Origin: UBA11869 sp964544965
GTDB taxonomy: Bacteria > Pseudomonadota > Gammaproteobacteria > Eutrophobiales > Eutrophobiaceae
Length of the DNA stretch: 48,374 nucleotides
NCBI GenBank assembly: GCA_964544965.1
Contig: CAZJED010000002.1
Location: forward strand, 1 to 48,374
Reading direction: 5' to 3'
The notes under the pieces are model-generated. The model was not told the origin of the DNA, ran no database searches, and was given only the letters and a program-made list of their open reading frames with translations. Shown piece by piece: positions 1 to 8,244 of the stretch. Position 1 is the stretch's first letter. The number at the start of each line of letters is the position of its first letter. A program made the translations under genes and the position numbers.

Positions 1-238
1 TGCACAAAAATAAAATGAGCAATAATGTAGTTATTATGATATTAAGCCTGGCTCTAAGGCTCATAAAACTATTTCACCTCTAATAATCAATTTTATCGGT
101 ACAAAGTCTAACTCATTGTCATAGAAATATGATGAATTTCAATAAAATATATTAAAATTTCTATGTAAAAACTTACTTGTTAATTTACAATATCACCTAT
201 TCAATCAGAACTATATAAAGAACAGGGAAAAATTCCTA
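1..238. other. Intergenic/leader region before the TonB2 operon
   Basis: No coding region was found here on either strand. The stretch is AT-rich and precedes the DUF3450 gene, so the promoter of the TonB2 operon should lie in it. A purine-rich AGGGA about ten bases before the ATG at 239 could be a weak ribosome binding site. A short inverted repeat (AGCCT...AGGCT near 45-61) is too weak to call a terminator. I could not identify a convincing Fur box or a -35/-10 pair. Confidence 0.4.
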
Positions 239-1192
239 ATGAAAAAAAATGCTAAATATTTTTTAAATCAACTCTTTTTCAGTTTTATGCTGATATCCAT
301 TGTGCATGCAGGACCAAAATCAACAGAGTCGATTATTCAAGAAGATAGTACTAAATCTGAAACATTATCAGATTCAGATAATACCAAGACTCCAAATTCC
401 CCGGAGAGTGAAAACACGGCAACGAAAACAACAGAAAACGCTTTAAATACAACTGAAAATAAGGATTTAACTAAGGAAATAGATGCAGAAAAAACGCTTG
501 GAGAAGCAGTCGAAACCAAAATTGAAGCCCAAAAAGAAGCTGTAAAATCACAGAATACGATCGATCAATTGACAGACGAAACAAGAGACATGGTGCAAGA
601 ATACAGAAATGCGATACGTAAAACAGACAGCCTTAGTGCCTATAACCAACAATTATCAAAATTAGTGAAGCAACAAAAAATCTCTCTTAGTTCTATACAA
701 CGACAATTAGAAAATGCTGAAGAAACTAGACGAAGTATTGTTCCATTTATAAATAAAATGATAGCAACCCTTGAAAAATTTGTACGTCTTGATCTTCCAT
801 TCCTTCTGGATGAAAGACGTCAACGTATTTCTACACTAAAACAAATTGTAAATTTTCCTGACATCACCCTGCCAGATAAATATCGTCGAGTAATGGAAGC
901 TTATCAAATAGAAATTGAATATGGCCGAACAATTGAAGCATACAACGATACTATTATGGTCGATGGTCAGGAATTTACTGTAGAAATATTGCGTGTGGGT
1001 AGACTTCTAATGACATTTCAAACATCTGATGGAGAGCTCAGTGGTATATGGAATAAACACTCTAAAGCTTGGAGAAAACTACCCTCAGAATATAATCGTT
1101 CAATTAAGCAGGGTCTATTAATAGCAAAAAAACAAGCGCCGCCTGAATTAATAAAACTTCCTATTACTGCTGTAGGGAAAAGTTATGAATAG
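239..1192 (+). CDS. DUF3450 periplasmic coiled-coil protein of a TonB2-type operon
   Basis: This 317-residue protein begins with a signal peptide (residues about 1-24, ending VHA) and is therefore likely periplasmic. Residues about 25-85 are rich in Ser, Thr and Glu and look disordered. Residues about 90-165 are a heptad-like coiled coil (IDQLTDETRDMVQEY and onward), followed by a globular C-terminus. This matches the DUF3450 family, which is regularly the first gene of TtpC-ExbB2-ExbD2-TonB2 operons. The next five genes here follow that order. Its end overlaps the ttpC start by eight bases, suggesting translational coupling. The molecular role is unknown; a structural part on the periplasmic side of the TonB2 complex is an inference. 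The acidic low-complexity N-terminal segment makes it longer than many relatives. Confidence 0.82.
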   Translation: MKKNAKYFLNQLFFSFMLISIVHAGPKSTESIIQEDSTKSETLSDSDNTKTPNSPESENTATKTTENALNTTENKDLTKEIDAEKTLGEAVETKIEAQKEAVKSQNTIDQLTDETRDMVQEYRNAIRKTDSLSAYNQQLSKLVKQQKISLSSIQRQLENAEETRRSIVPFINKMIATLEKFVRLDLPFLLDERRQRISTLKQIVNFPDITLPDKYRRVMEAYQIEIEYGRTIEAYNDTIMVDGQEFTVEILRVGRLLMTFQTSDGELSGIWNKHSKAWRKLPSEYNRSIKQGLLIAKKQAPPELIKLPITAVGKSYE

Positions 1193-2627
1193 ATTGACAA
1201 TATTATTGGGTTTTAGTCTCTTCGTATCTTCACTATATGCAGAAGAACCTAGCAATTTAGATGAATTACTAGAACAAGTAAAAAAAGAGCGGACGTTAGA
1301 AAAAGAAGAACTTTTACAAAGGGAGTCAAGATTTAAAAATGCCCATAGTAAACAAAAGAAACTATTGGATGTTGCAGTAAAAAAACTCAAAGAAGAAGAA
1401 GATCGAAGTGAATCATTAAAAGCAACATATGAAAGTTATGACATTGAGATAAAAAAACAAAAAGAAATATTAGATGAAAAAATGGGCACCCTTGGCGAAC
1501 TCGATGGAATTGTTAAACAAATAGCGGGCGAGCTTGACTCTATAATTGATACATCACTTGTCTCAGCTCAAAAACCTGATAGAGATAAAATACTCAATCT
1601 ATTATCAACTAGAAAAGAACTTCCCTCATATGAAGAGCTGGAAGAGCTCTGGCTATTAACCATGGATGAAATGGTTGAATCTGGGAAAGTGGTACGCTTT
1701 TCTGGAAAAATAGTAACCGCTTCAGGAAACGAAATAGAACAAGAAATCACTCGTATTGGAGTTTTCAACGCCATTTCTGAAGGTCGTTTTTTAAGATCAT
1801 TGCCAGAATCAGGCGTTTTGATGGAACCAGGTAGGCAACCAGGTCAACGTTTTCTTGATATGGCTAGGGGGATTGAAAATGCAGATACAGGGTTACACCC
1901 ATTCCCTATTGATCCAACTCGTGGCGCGATGCTAGCACTATTAGTGCAAGTCCCCGACCTTAAAAATCGTATAGAACAAGGTGGTTTAATTGGATATGTA
2001 ATTTTAATTATTGGGTTTGTAGGTGTTTTATTAGCTATTGAAAGGTTAGTCGTCTTGTTTTTAACAAATCGAAAAGTGGAGGAACAACTAGAAAATAGTG
2101 AGCCCGGTGATAATCCGCTTGGTCGAATTATGCTTGTATATAAAAATAATCCCGAAACAGATGCTGAAACTCTTGGCTTAAAGCTTGATGAAGCTATTCT
2201 TAGGGAAATGCCAATCCTTCAACGTGGTCTGTGGACAATAGCGCTGCTTGCAGCTGTATCACCGCTACTCGGATTACTCGGAACTGTTACTGGTATCATC
2301 GAAACATTTCAATCTATCACATTATATGGAACAGGCGATCCTCGTGTTATGTCCGGCGGTATATCACAGGCACTTGTAACGACAGTTATGGGGCTTTTGG
2401 TTGCTATCCCTCTGCTACTCTTTCATGGATACCTATCGTCAAAAAGTAACGGGCTAATTCAGATATTAGATGAAAAAAGTATTGCCTACGTAGCGTTATT
2501 AGCGGATGAGAATCGTAAAAAAGTTTTTGGTCAATCTCAATTCAAAACCGTCAAAAAGAAAGACGAGCCAAATGCAACAGATGCAGAAAATAATGAACCA
2601 GAATTTTTTATACCAGAAGATGAATAA
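1185..2627 (+). CDS. ttpC: TtpC, long ExbB-like proton channel protein of the TonB2 system
   Basis: This 480-residue inner-membrane protein has a signal peptide (about residues 1-19, ending LYA), a periplasmic coiled coil (about 22-125), and a C-terminal MotA/TolQ/ExbB domain with three membrane segments. The segments begin near GLIGYVILIIGFVGVLL, SPLLGLLGTVTGIIETF and LVTTVMGLLVAIPLLL. The LLGLLGTVTGII motif is the family hallmark. In Vibrio-type TonB2 systems TtpC is required in addition to ExbB and ExbD. Its position between DUF3450 and a short ExbB is diagnostic. The start ATG at 1185 lies inside the end of the upstream gene. The C-terminal tail is acidic and probably cytoplasmic. Confidence 0.9.
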   Translation: MNRLTILLGFSLFVSSLYAEEPSNLDELLEQVKKERTLEKEELLQRESRFKNAHSKQKKLLDVAVKKLKEEEDRSESLKATYESYDIEIKKQKEILDEKMGTLGELDGIVKQIAGELDSIIDTSLVSAQKPDRDKILNLLSTRKELPSYEELEELWLLTMDEMVESGKVVRFSGKIVTASGNEIEQEITRIGVFNAISEGRFLRSLPESGVLMEPGRQPGQRFLDMARGIENADTGLHPFPIDPTRGAMLALLVQVPDLKNRIEQGGLIGYVILIIGFVGVLLAIERLVVLFLTNRKVEEQLENSEPGDNPLGRIMLVYKNNPETDAETLGLKLDEAILREMPILQRGLWTIALLAAVSPLLGLLGTVTGIIETFQSITLYGTGDPRVMSGGISQALVTTVMGLLVAIPLLLFHGYLSSKSNGLIQILDEKSIAYVALLADENRKKVFGQSQFKTVKKKDEPNATDAENNEPEFFIPEDE

Positions 2628-2659
2628 ATTATCCTTAATTATATTAATGGTAACTAAAC

Positions 2660-3211
2660 ATGTTTGACCAAATTGAAATGATGAGAGATTTCTTTACTAA
2701 AGGCGGTCCCGTGTTAGTGAGTATTTTTTTTCTATCTATACTTTTATGGATCCTAATTCTTGAACGATACTATTTTCTTTATAGGGTTTGTCCAGGAAAA
2801 GTGAATAAAATTGTAAAACAATGGCAAGAGCGACGAGATCATTCGTCTTGGTATGCACTAAAGATTAAAGATGGTTTGGTAAGTGAAGTATCAACTGCTT
2901 TAAAACAAAACCTTATACCAATACAAACACTAACTGGCATTCTTCCTTTGCTAGGGTTGTTAGGCACCGTAACTGGAATGATCTCAATATTTGAAGTTTT
3001 AAACGTTTTTGGCACAGGTAACGCTCGTGGAATGGCAGAAGGAATATCGAGAGCTTTGTTGCCAACAACAGCTGGTTTAGCGACCTCTATTATTGGTATC
3101 TATTTTAGTGCCGATCTAACTAAGCGAGCTAAAACAAGAGAGAAGATGGCTAAAGATGCCTTAACAATTGAAAAAACAACAAATAAAATTCAAGATCTAT
3201 TAACTGAATAA
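2660..3211 (+). CDS. exbB: ExbB-type proton channel subunit
   Basis: This 183-residue MotA/TolQ/ExbB family protein has three membrane helices: about residues 14-37 (PVLVSIFFLSILLWILILE), a second at LPLLGLLGTVTGMISIF, and a third at LLPTTAGLATSIIGIYF. It is the short ExbB2 form without the periplasmic extension seen in the preceding ttpC. With ExbD it forms the channel that uses proton motive force to energise TonB. It ends five bases before exbD, so the two subunits are almost certainly co-translated. The lack of an OmpA-type peptidoglycan-binding partner argues against a flagellar MotA role. Confidence 0.92.
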   Translation: MFDQIEMMRDFFTKGGPVLVSIFFLSILLWILILERYYFLYRVCPGKVNKIVKQWQERRDHSSWYALKIKDGLVSEVSTALKQNLIPIQTLTGILPLLGLLGTVTGMISIFEVLNVFGTGNARGMAEGISRALLPTTAGLATSIIGIYFSADLTKRAKTREKMAKDALTIEKTTNKIQDLLTE

Positions 3212-3215
3212 AAAT

Positions 3216-3623
3216 ATGAGACAAACACACTCAAAACAAGAATCAGAAGTCGAAAATATAGACTTAACTCCTCTTATTGATACTGTATTTATTTTATTAA
3301 TATTTTTCCTTGTTACATCCTCTTTTACAAAGGAATCAGGTATTGATGTTGATAGGCCGACTGCGCAATCTGCTGTTAGAGAAGAGCAAGGAAGTGTAAT
3401 TATAGCTGTTAGTAAAGAAGGGGAAGTTTGGATAGATAACAATAAAATCGAACTTAATGCAGTACGCTCACACGTTGAACGTGCTCACGCACAAAATCCT
3501 GAAGGAACAATAATTATATTGGCTGATCAAAATTCAAGAACAGGAATCACTGTAGAAGTCCTTGACCAAGTTCGTCTAGCTGGGGTTACAAATGTCTCGA
3601 TAGCAGCCTCAAATGAAGAATAA
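3216..3623 (+). CDS. exbD: ExbD-type proton channel anchor subunit
   Basis: This 135-residue ExbD/TolR family protein has one N-terminal membrane helix (about residues 17-36) that contains the motif IDLTPLIDTVFILLIFFLV. Asp22 within it corresponds to the proton-carrying Asp of ExbD and TolR. The rest is the small periplasmic domain. It lies between exbB and tonB with gaps of 4 and 20 bases. It should pair with the upstream ExbB or TtpC to couple proton flow to TonB motion. TolR is an alternative family name, but the adjacent tonB makes ExbD the better call. Confidence 0.92.
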   Translation: MRQTHSKQESEVENIDLTPLIDTVFILLIFFLVTSSFTKESGIDVDRPTAQSAVREEQGSVIIAVSKEGEVWIDNNKIELNAVRSHVERAHAQNPEGTIIILADQNSRTGITVEVLDQVRLAGVTNVSIAASNEE

Positions 3624-3643
3624 AAAACATTTAATTCAGTGCT

Positions 3644-4330
3644 ATGAAAATACCCAAACTAAATATTTTAGAAAACACAAAAATACCATCAATAATTATT
3701 GTTGCGATAATTCTAAATATTGCCATATTTATCCTTATTCAAAGGCTTGTTAATAGAGAGCATGGTTTTGATATAAATCTAATCGACAGAAACTTTCTTG
3801 ATTTTACACGTGTTATAGAAAAACCTATCCCGCCACCAGAAAAAATTGAAGACATTGAGCCGCCACCTGAAGAAGAAGACCCGCCTCCTCCAGAAATGCC
3901 AACCCCTGAAATTGAAAGGCCGCAGCAAATGGATGTTGAATTGTCTACGCCTGAGATCGATGTACCAATGTCTATGGCAGGGGAACCATATTTAGGAGAA
4001 ATTGGAGATGGCTCAGGAAATGCAGGAGGCTTGGGTAGGCCAGGAAAACCTAATATTGATAGCAATGTTGTTCCGTCACTCAGAATACCTCCGACATATC
4101 CTAAGCGTGCACTTCGTAGTGGTATTGAAGGCGTAGTAACTGTTGAATTTACGATCACTACAGATGGGTCTGTAAAAGACGCTGAAATTATTGAAGCAAA
4201 ACCACCGAATATCTTCGATAAAGCTGTATTGAGAGCAATTGCTAAATGGAAATTTAATCCTGATATGGTGGACGGTCAGCCTATTGAGAAAAGAGCAAGA
4301 CAGGATATAAAGTTTACTCTAAAAAAATGA
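3644..4330 (+). CDS. tonB: TonB energy-transducing protein
   Basis: This 228-residue protein has an N-terminal membrane anchor (about residues 15-35), a periplasm-spanning region rich in Pro and Glu (about 58-100, with repeated IPPPEK, EPPPEE and DPPPPE), a Gly-rich linker, and a C-terminal TonB domain (about 140-228). The C-terminal domain includes YPKRALRSGIEGVVTVEFTI and AIAKWKFNPDMVDGQP. TonB carries energy from the ExbB/ExbD motor to outer-membrane receptors for metal complexes and other scarce nutrients. No TonB-dependent receptor is encoded in this window, so the cargo is unknown. Its stop codon overlaps the next start in an ATGA arrangement. Confidence 0.93.
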   Translation: MKIPKLNILENTKIPSIIIVAIILNIAIFILIQRLVNREHGFDINLIDRNFLDFTRVIEKPIPPPEKIEDIEPPPEEEDPPPPEMPTPEIERPQQMDVELSTPEIDVPMSMAGEPYLGEIGDGSGNAGGLGRPGKPNIDSNVVPSLRIPPTYPKRALRSGIEGVVTVEFTITTDGSVKDAEIIEAKPPNIFDKAVLRAIAKWKFNPDMVDGQPIEKRARQDIKFTLKK

Positions 4331-5538
4331 ATATGAAACAGATTATATTAAGTATTCTAATAATAATTTTTTCATGCAATGTAAATGCTAGAGATAATTA
4401 CTCACTACAAACTGGGACATACTCGGTTCTCAATAAAGTTCAAAAAGATATGGATGAAGGAAAAAATGAAGAAGCATTAATAAAGTTAGAAAAAATTATA
4501 TCGTCAGGAAATATTAAAGATTATGATTCTGCTGTTATTTATCAAACAATAGGTTTTATACAAAATAATCTAGGAGATTTCAAAGCAGCAGCTGAAAATT
4601 ATACAAAAGCGTTATCTTATGAAGCACTACCAGAAAATATAACTCATGGCCTTTACTACACAGTTACTCAATTACTTGTTTATTCAGAAAGATATCAAGA
4701 AGGAATTGAGTACATTCTAAAATGGTTCGCAAAAGAAAAAGATCCTAATGCTGAAGCATATATTCTAGCTGCAACAGCATATTATTATTTAGAAAATTAT
4801 GGTGAAGTTATTAATTTTGCAAGTAAAGCTTTACCATTAATAAAAACTCCCCCGTTAAACTGGTATGAGCTCTTATTGGCTGGATATTATGAAACAGAAG
4901 ATCTAAATAATGCAGCTGTAATTCTTGAAAATATAATTCTAAAGTATCCTGCTAGAAAGAAATATTGGATCCAACTTGCTGGCATATACCAAAGATTAGA
5001 AAAAGATAAAAAAGCGCTAGCTATTTATGAGCTTGCTTATGCTAAGGACTTTTTAAAAAAGAAACAGATAATACAATTATGTAAAAATTATCTTTATTTC
5101 GAGATGCCTTATAAAGCAGCAATAGTTTTAGAAAGAGAAATGGCAACTGGAAGAATTGATAGTACGCTTGAAATGTTAAATATGTTGGTAGATGCATGGA
5201 TTCTTGCTCAAGAAAGCGAAAAAGCTGAGTCTGTATTTAAAGAAATTATTAATTCATACAATGATGAAGAATCTAGACTAAGACTAGGCCAACTCCATAT
5301 TGAGAATGAGGACTGGAATAAAGCAGTCGATGTATTAAATATCGAACTTGAAACAGAAGATATAACACTTATTTCAAAGATAAATCTCCTACTAGGTATT
5401 GCGCTATTTAACTTAGAAAACATTGCTGAAGCTAGAGAATCATTTAATCAGGCATTGTCTGACAAAACAACACAAGAGCAAGCTAAATGGTGGTTAGACC
5501 ATATTAAAAGAAAAAATGAAACGATAAAGAGTAGCTAA
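4327..5538 (+). CDS. TPR-repeat lipoprotein-like or periplasmic protein of the TonB2 operon
   Basis: This 403-residue protein has a signal peptide (about residues 1-21, ending CNVNA), followed by tetratricopeptide-type helical repeats through most of its length. Examples are GDFKAAAENYTKALSYEALP, KKALAIYELAYAKD and NIAEARESFNQALSD. A TPR protein is the usual last member of DUF3450-TtpC-ExbB2-ExbD2-TonB2 operons, and this gene overlaps tonB by four bases. It probably works as a periplasmic scaffold for the TonB2 complex, but that is inferred from context. The Cys near the cleavage site (SCNVNA) might be lipidated, although the surrounding residues are a poor lipobox. Confidence 0.8.
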   Translation: MNMKQIILSILIIIFSCNVNARDNYSLQTGTYSVLNKVQKDMDEGKNEEALIKLEKIISSGNIKDYDSAVIYQTIGFIQNNLGDFKAAAENYTKALSYEALPENITHGLYYTVTQLLVYSERYQEGIEYILKWFAKEKDPNAEAYILAATAYYYLENYGEVINFASKALPLIKTPPLNWYELLLAGYYETEDLNNAAVILENIILKYPARKKYWIQLAGIYQRLEKDKKALAIYELAYAKDFLKKKQIIQLCKNYLYFEMPYKAAIVLEREMATGRIDSTLEMLNMLVDAWILAQESEKAESVFKEIINSYNDEESRLRLGQLHIENEDWNKAVDVLNIELETEDITLISKINLLLGIALFNLENIAEARESFNQALSDKTTQEQAKWWLDHIKRKNETIKSS

Positions 5539-5593
5539 ATCTTTATTTTGACATTAATTACTAGGTAGATATTTTTTAAAAGAATATTTTTTA

Positions 5594-6541
5594 ATGAAAT
5601 ATATATATTTATTAATACTTAATATTCTTGTGTTTCAGAATTTATTACTAGCAAATGATAACATTGAACTTTTATGTAAAGAATTTTTAGTTTCATCTAA
5701 AAATACTGAAAGCAATTCGAAGCATAATAAAGATATTTTATTTAAAACCGGTGTTTTATGGAAAATTATTTCCCCAGAAAAAAACAGCAATTACTTATAT
5801 GGAACAATACACTCACAAGATTATTCAGTAAGTAAAATTCCTTATGAAGTTAGATTAGCGCTTGTTAAAAGTAAGAAATTAATCTTAGAGATTATTCCAG
5901 ATAATAAAGCAAATATGGTTTATGAAAACATGATTTATTATAAAAATGGAAAGCAACTTGACGAGCTTCTTGAAAAAGCTTTTTTTAAAAAATTAGAAAA
6001 ACAAATGAAACATTATGATCTAGATGATATTGAATTAAATAATCTTAAATATATGAAACCGTGGGCTGCATTTAATTTAATTGGAAGGCCCAAAGCTGTT
6101 CGAGCGCCGTCACTTGAGAGAAATCTACTAAAATTTGCTCAAAAAAGAATGATGAAAATTGAATCACTCGAAACTATGAATGAAATTGTATCGTCGCTTG
6201 ATAAATTATCTATTAATGATCAGCTCTATATACTGAAAGATACAATTTGTAATCGTAAGCGTGTAATTAAGGAAATAAAAACATTGGTTGATTTATATGT
6301 AAAGCGTGATGCCATAGGAATTATAGAACTTAGTACCAGTAAAAACTTTAAAGATGAAACATATTCAAGGTATATGCAAAAAATGCTTCATGATAGAAAT
6401 AAAAAGATGCTAAAAAAAATAACTAAAGAATTTAATAATGGTAATGCATTCGTTGCTGTTGGTATATTGCATCTTATAACAAAAGATGGACTTTTAGAGA
6501 GTCTAAAAAATTTAGATTACACTATTGAAGTAATTTATTAA
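5594..6541 (+). CDS. TraB/GumN family putative metalloprotease-like protein
   Basis: This 315-residue protein has a signal peptide (about residues 1-20, ending LLLA). The TraB/GumN hallmarks are all visible: GVLWKI near residue 52, YLYGTIHSQD a little later (the GTxH motif), the AFNLIGRPKAVRAPSLERNL region in the middle, and a C-terminal AVGILHLITKDGLLESL (GxxHL). Members of this family (PF01963) have been proposed to be metallohydrolases or proteases; the bacterial function is unsettled. It lies 55 bases after the TonB2 operon on the same strand and may or may not be co-transcribed. It converges with the DUF1244 gene, with only five bases between their ends and no clear terminator. Confidence 0.8.
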   Translation: MKYIYLLILNILVFQNLLLANDNIELLCKEFLVSSKNTESNSKHNKDILFKTGVLWKIISPEKNSNYLYGTIHSQDYSVSKIPYEVRLALVKSKKLILEIIPDNKANMVYENMIYYKNGKQLDELLEKAFFKKLEKQMKHYDLDDIELNNLKYMKPWAAFNLIGRPKAVRAPSLERNLLKFAQKRMMKIESLETMNEIVSSLDKLSINDQLYILKDTICNRKRVIKEIKTLVDLYVKRDAIGIIELSTSKNFKDETYSRYMQKMLHDRNKKMLKKITKEFNNGNAFVAVGILHLITKDGLLESLKNLDYTIEVIY

Positions 6542-6546
6542 TTAGA

Positions 6547-6843
6547 TTATTTCTTTGAATTAAATTTTTCTTTTTGTTCCAGACTTGCTTCTTTTTGATA
6601 TTTCTTTTTCCAATCTGAATAAGGCATGTTATAAATGATTTGCCTAGCACTTTCGTAATCAATCTCCACGCCTCTTTCTTCAGCAGCAGATTTATACCAT
6701 TTTGAAAGGCAATTTCTACAAAAATCGGCTAAATTCATAAGATCAATATTCTGTACTTCTGTATGCGCTCTTAAGTGATCCAATAATTTTCGAAATGTTG
6801 CTGCCTCAATTTCGACTTGCTTATTTTTATTTATTTCGCTCAT
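6547..6843 (-). CDS. DUF1244 (SMc04008-like) small conserved protein
   Basis: This 98-residue soluble protein carries the DUF1244 signature: AATFRKLLDHLRAHTEVQNIDLM, then NLADFCRNCLSKWYKSAAEE with two conserved Cys, then a GVEIDYESARQIIYNMPYSDWK segment. The family is a small all-helical domain common in proteobacteria with no assigned function. It starts three bases after the response-regulator gene ends and is probably the last gene of that operon. The basic, glutamine-rich C-terminal tail (KKYQKEASLEQKEKFNSKK) is not conserved in relatives as far as I know. Confidence 0.85.
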   Translation of the reverse strand: MSEINKNKQVEIEAATFRKLLDHLRAHTEVQNIDLMNLADFCRNCLSKWYKSAAEERGVEIDYESARQIIYNMPYSDWKKKYQKEASLEQKEKFNSKK

Positions 6844-6846
6844 ATT

Positions 6847-8244
6847 TTATAAATTATATTTCTTTATTCTATAACGTAACGCCATCCGAGTAATTCCAAG
6901 CTCTCTTGCAGCCTTTGAAACATTACGATTCGTTCGCTCCAAAGCTGATTTAATTAATTGTAACTCTGCCTCGCCTAATGTTATATCATTATTAATTTCG
7001 GTTTTATTATTATTATTATTTTTATTTTTATCAACGTTAAGCACATTAATGTCAAGAATTCCACCGCCGTTTAATAAAACAGCGCGTTCTATAAGATGCT
7101 TTAATTCTCTAACATTTCCCTGCCATGAATATTCTTTAATTTGTTTAAGCGCTTTTTTTGAAAATCCTTTAAATGATAATCCGTAACGTTTTGATGTTAG
7201 TTTGGCGCAGTAATTTGCTAATAACACAACATCATTGTCTCTATCACGTAAAGAAGGCATAGTAAGTGTTATTACATTTAAGCGGTAATATAAATCAGAG
7301 CGAAATTCTCCTCTTTCTACTAACAGTTCAATATCTCTGTTTGTCGCAGCTACAATCCATGCAGCAACGGGGAGTTCTTTTGTTGAGCCAAGTCTTCTTA
7401 ACGACCTACGCTCTAATACTGCTAAAAGTTTTGATTGTAAATCAATTGGTATTTCAGCAATCTCATCCAAAAATAACACGCCATCCTCAGCAGCTTCAAT
7501 TAAACCCGCTCGAGCTATATTTGCATTTGTGAATGCGCCTTTTTCATGACCAAATAACTCTGACTCTATTAAATCTTTCGGTAAAGATGCGCAATCAACG
7601 TGAACAAAAGGTTTTGTATTTAAACTACTTTTCGCATGCAGTAAGCGGGCGACTACATCTTTACCCGTACCAGTTTCACCTAGAATTAGAATTGTTGGTG
7701 GAACACCAGACTCAGACTGGGTGAGAGACGATATCTTATCGACTTGTTCCCGAATAAAATTGATTTGTTCACATTCTCCAAGAAATTTAACTTCTTCAAA
7801 AGCATGTTGTTCACGCTTCGCTGAATAATTTAGTTTTTGTGTAAGTTCATTTTTATCAATTACTTTTTTTACGTTTATATATAATTCTTCCAGATCAATA
7901 GGTTTTTTTAGGTAATCTGAAGCGCCTAATTTCATTGCAGATACAGCGTCTTCTAGTTCCCCGTAAGCAGACATAACAAGTATTTCGGTGTTTGTATTTT
8001 TAGATTTTATTTCATTCAATAAATCAAGTCCTGAGCCATCTGGCAATCTCATATCCAGTAAAATAAGATCGGGAATATTTTCTTTGACATATAGTCTTGC
8101 AGATTTCAAATCAGAAGCTATATTTATATCATATCCTTTACGCAGCAAATGCTTTCTAACTGCATTTGCAAAAACAGACTCATCTTCAACTAAAAGAATT
8201 TGTTTTTTTAGAATAGGTATTTCAATAGACATTGGATCATGCAT
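6847..8244 (-). CDS. NtrC-family sigma-54-dependent response regulator
   Basis: This 465-residue protein has a receiver domain (about residues 14-130; phospho-acceptor Asp64 in LLDMRLPDG; K113/K114), a AAA+ sigma-54 activation domain (about 155-385) and a Fis-type helix-turn-helix at the C-terminus (NVSKAARELGITRMALRYRI). Walker A is GETGTGKD (189-196) and Walker B is GVLFLDE (255-261). The loop that contacts sigma-54 reads GAFTNA (236-241) instead of GAFTGA, so Asn replaces the second Gly. The gene overlaps the sensor-kinase stop by one base (TAATG), so it is translationally coupled to its cognate kinase. The targets are unknown; the nearest divergent gene is pqqA. A linker of Asn repeats (about 405-415) precedes the DNA-binding domain. 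Confidence 0.93.
   Translation of the reverse strand: MHDPMSIEIPILKKQILLVEDESVFANAVRKHLLRKGYDINIASDLKSARLYVKENIPDLILLDMRLPDGSGLDLLNEIKSKNTNTEILVMSAYGELEDAVSAMKLGASDYLKKPIDLEELYINVKKVIDKNELTQKLNYSAKREQHAFEEVKFLGECEQINFIREQVDKISSLTQSESGVPPTILILGETGTGKDVVARLLHAKSSLNTKPFVHVDCASLPKDLIESELFGHEKGAFTNANIARAGLIEAAEDGVLFLDEIAEIPIDLQSKLLAVLERRSLRRLGSTKELPVAAWIVAATNRDIELLVERGEFRSDLYYRLNVITLTMPSLRDRDNDVVLLANYCAKLTSKRYGLSFKGFSKKALKQIKEYSWQGNVRELKHLIERAVLLNGGGILDINVLNVDKNKNNNNNKTEINNDITLGEAELQLIKSALERTNRNVSKAARELGITRMALRYRIKKYNL

Noticed and set aside
19..42. AATAA-TGTAG-TTATT stretch as a Fur box for the TonB2 operon
   Set aside because: Only five bases per arm are symmetrical, the match to the Fur consensus is poor, and it lies about 200 bases from the first start codon.
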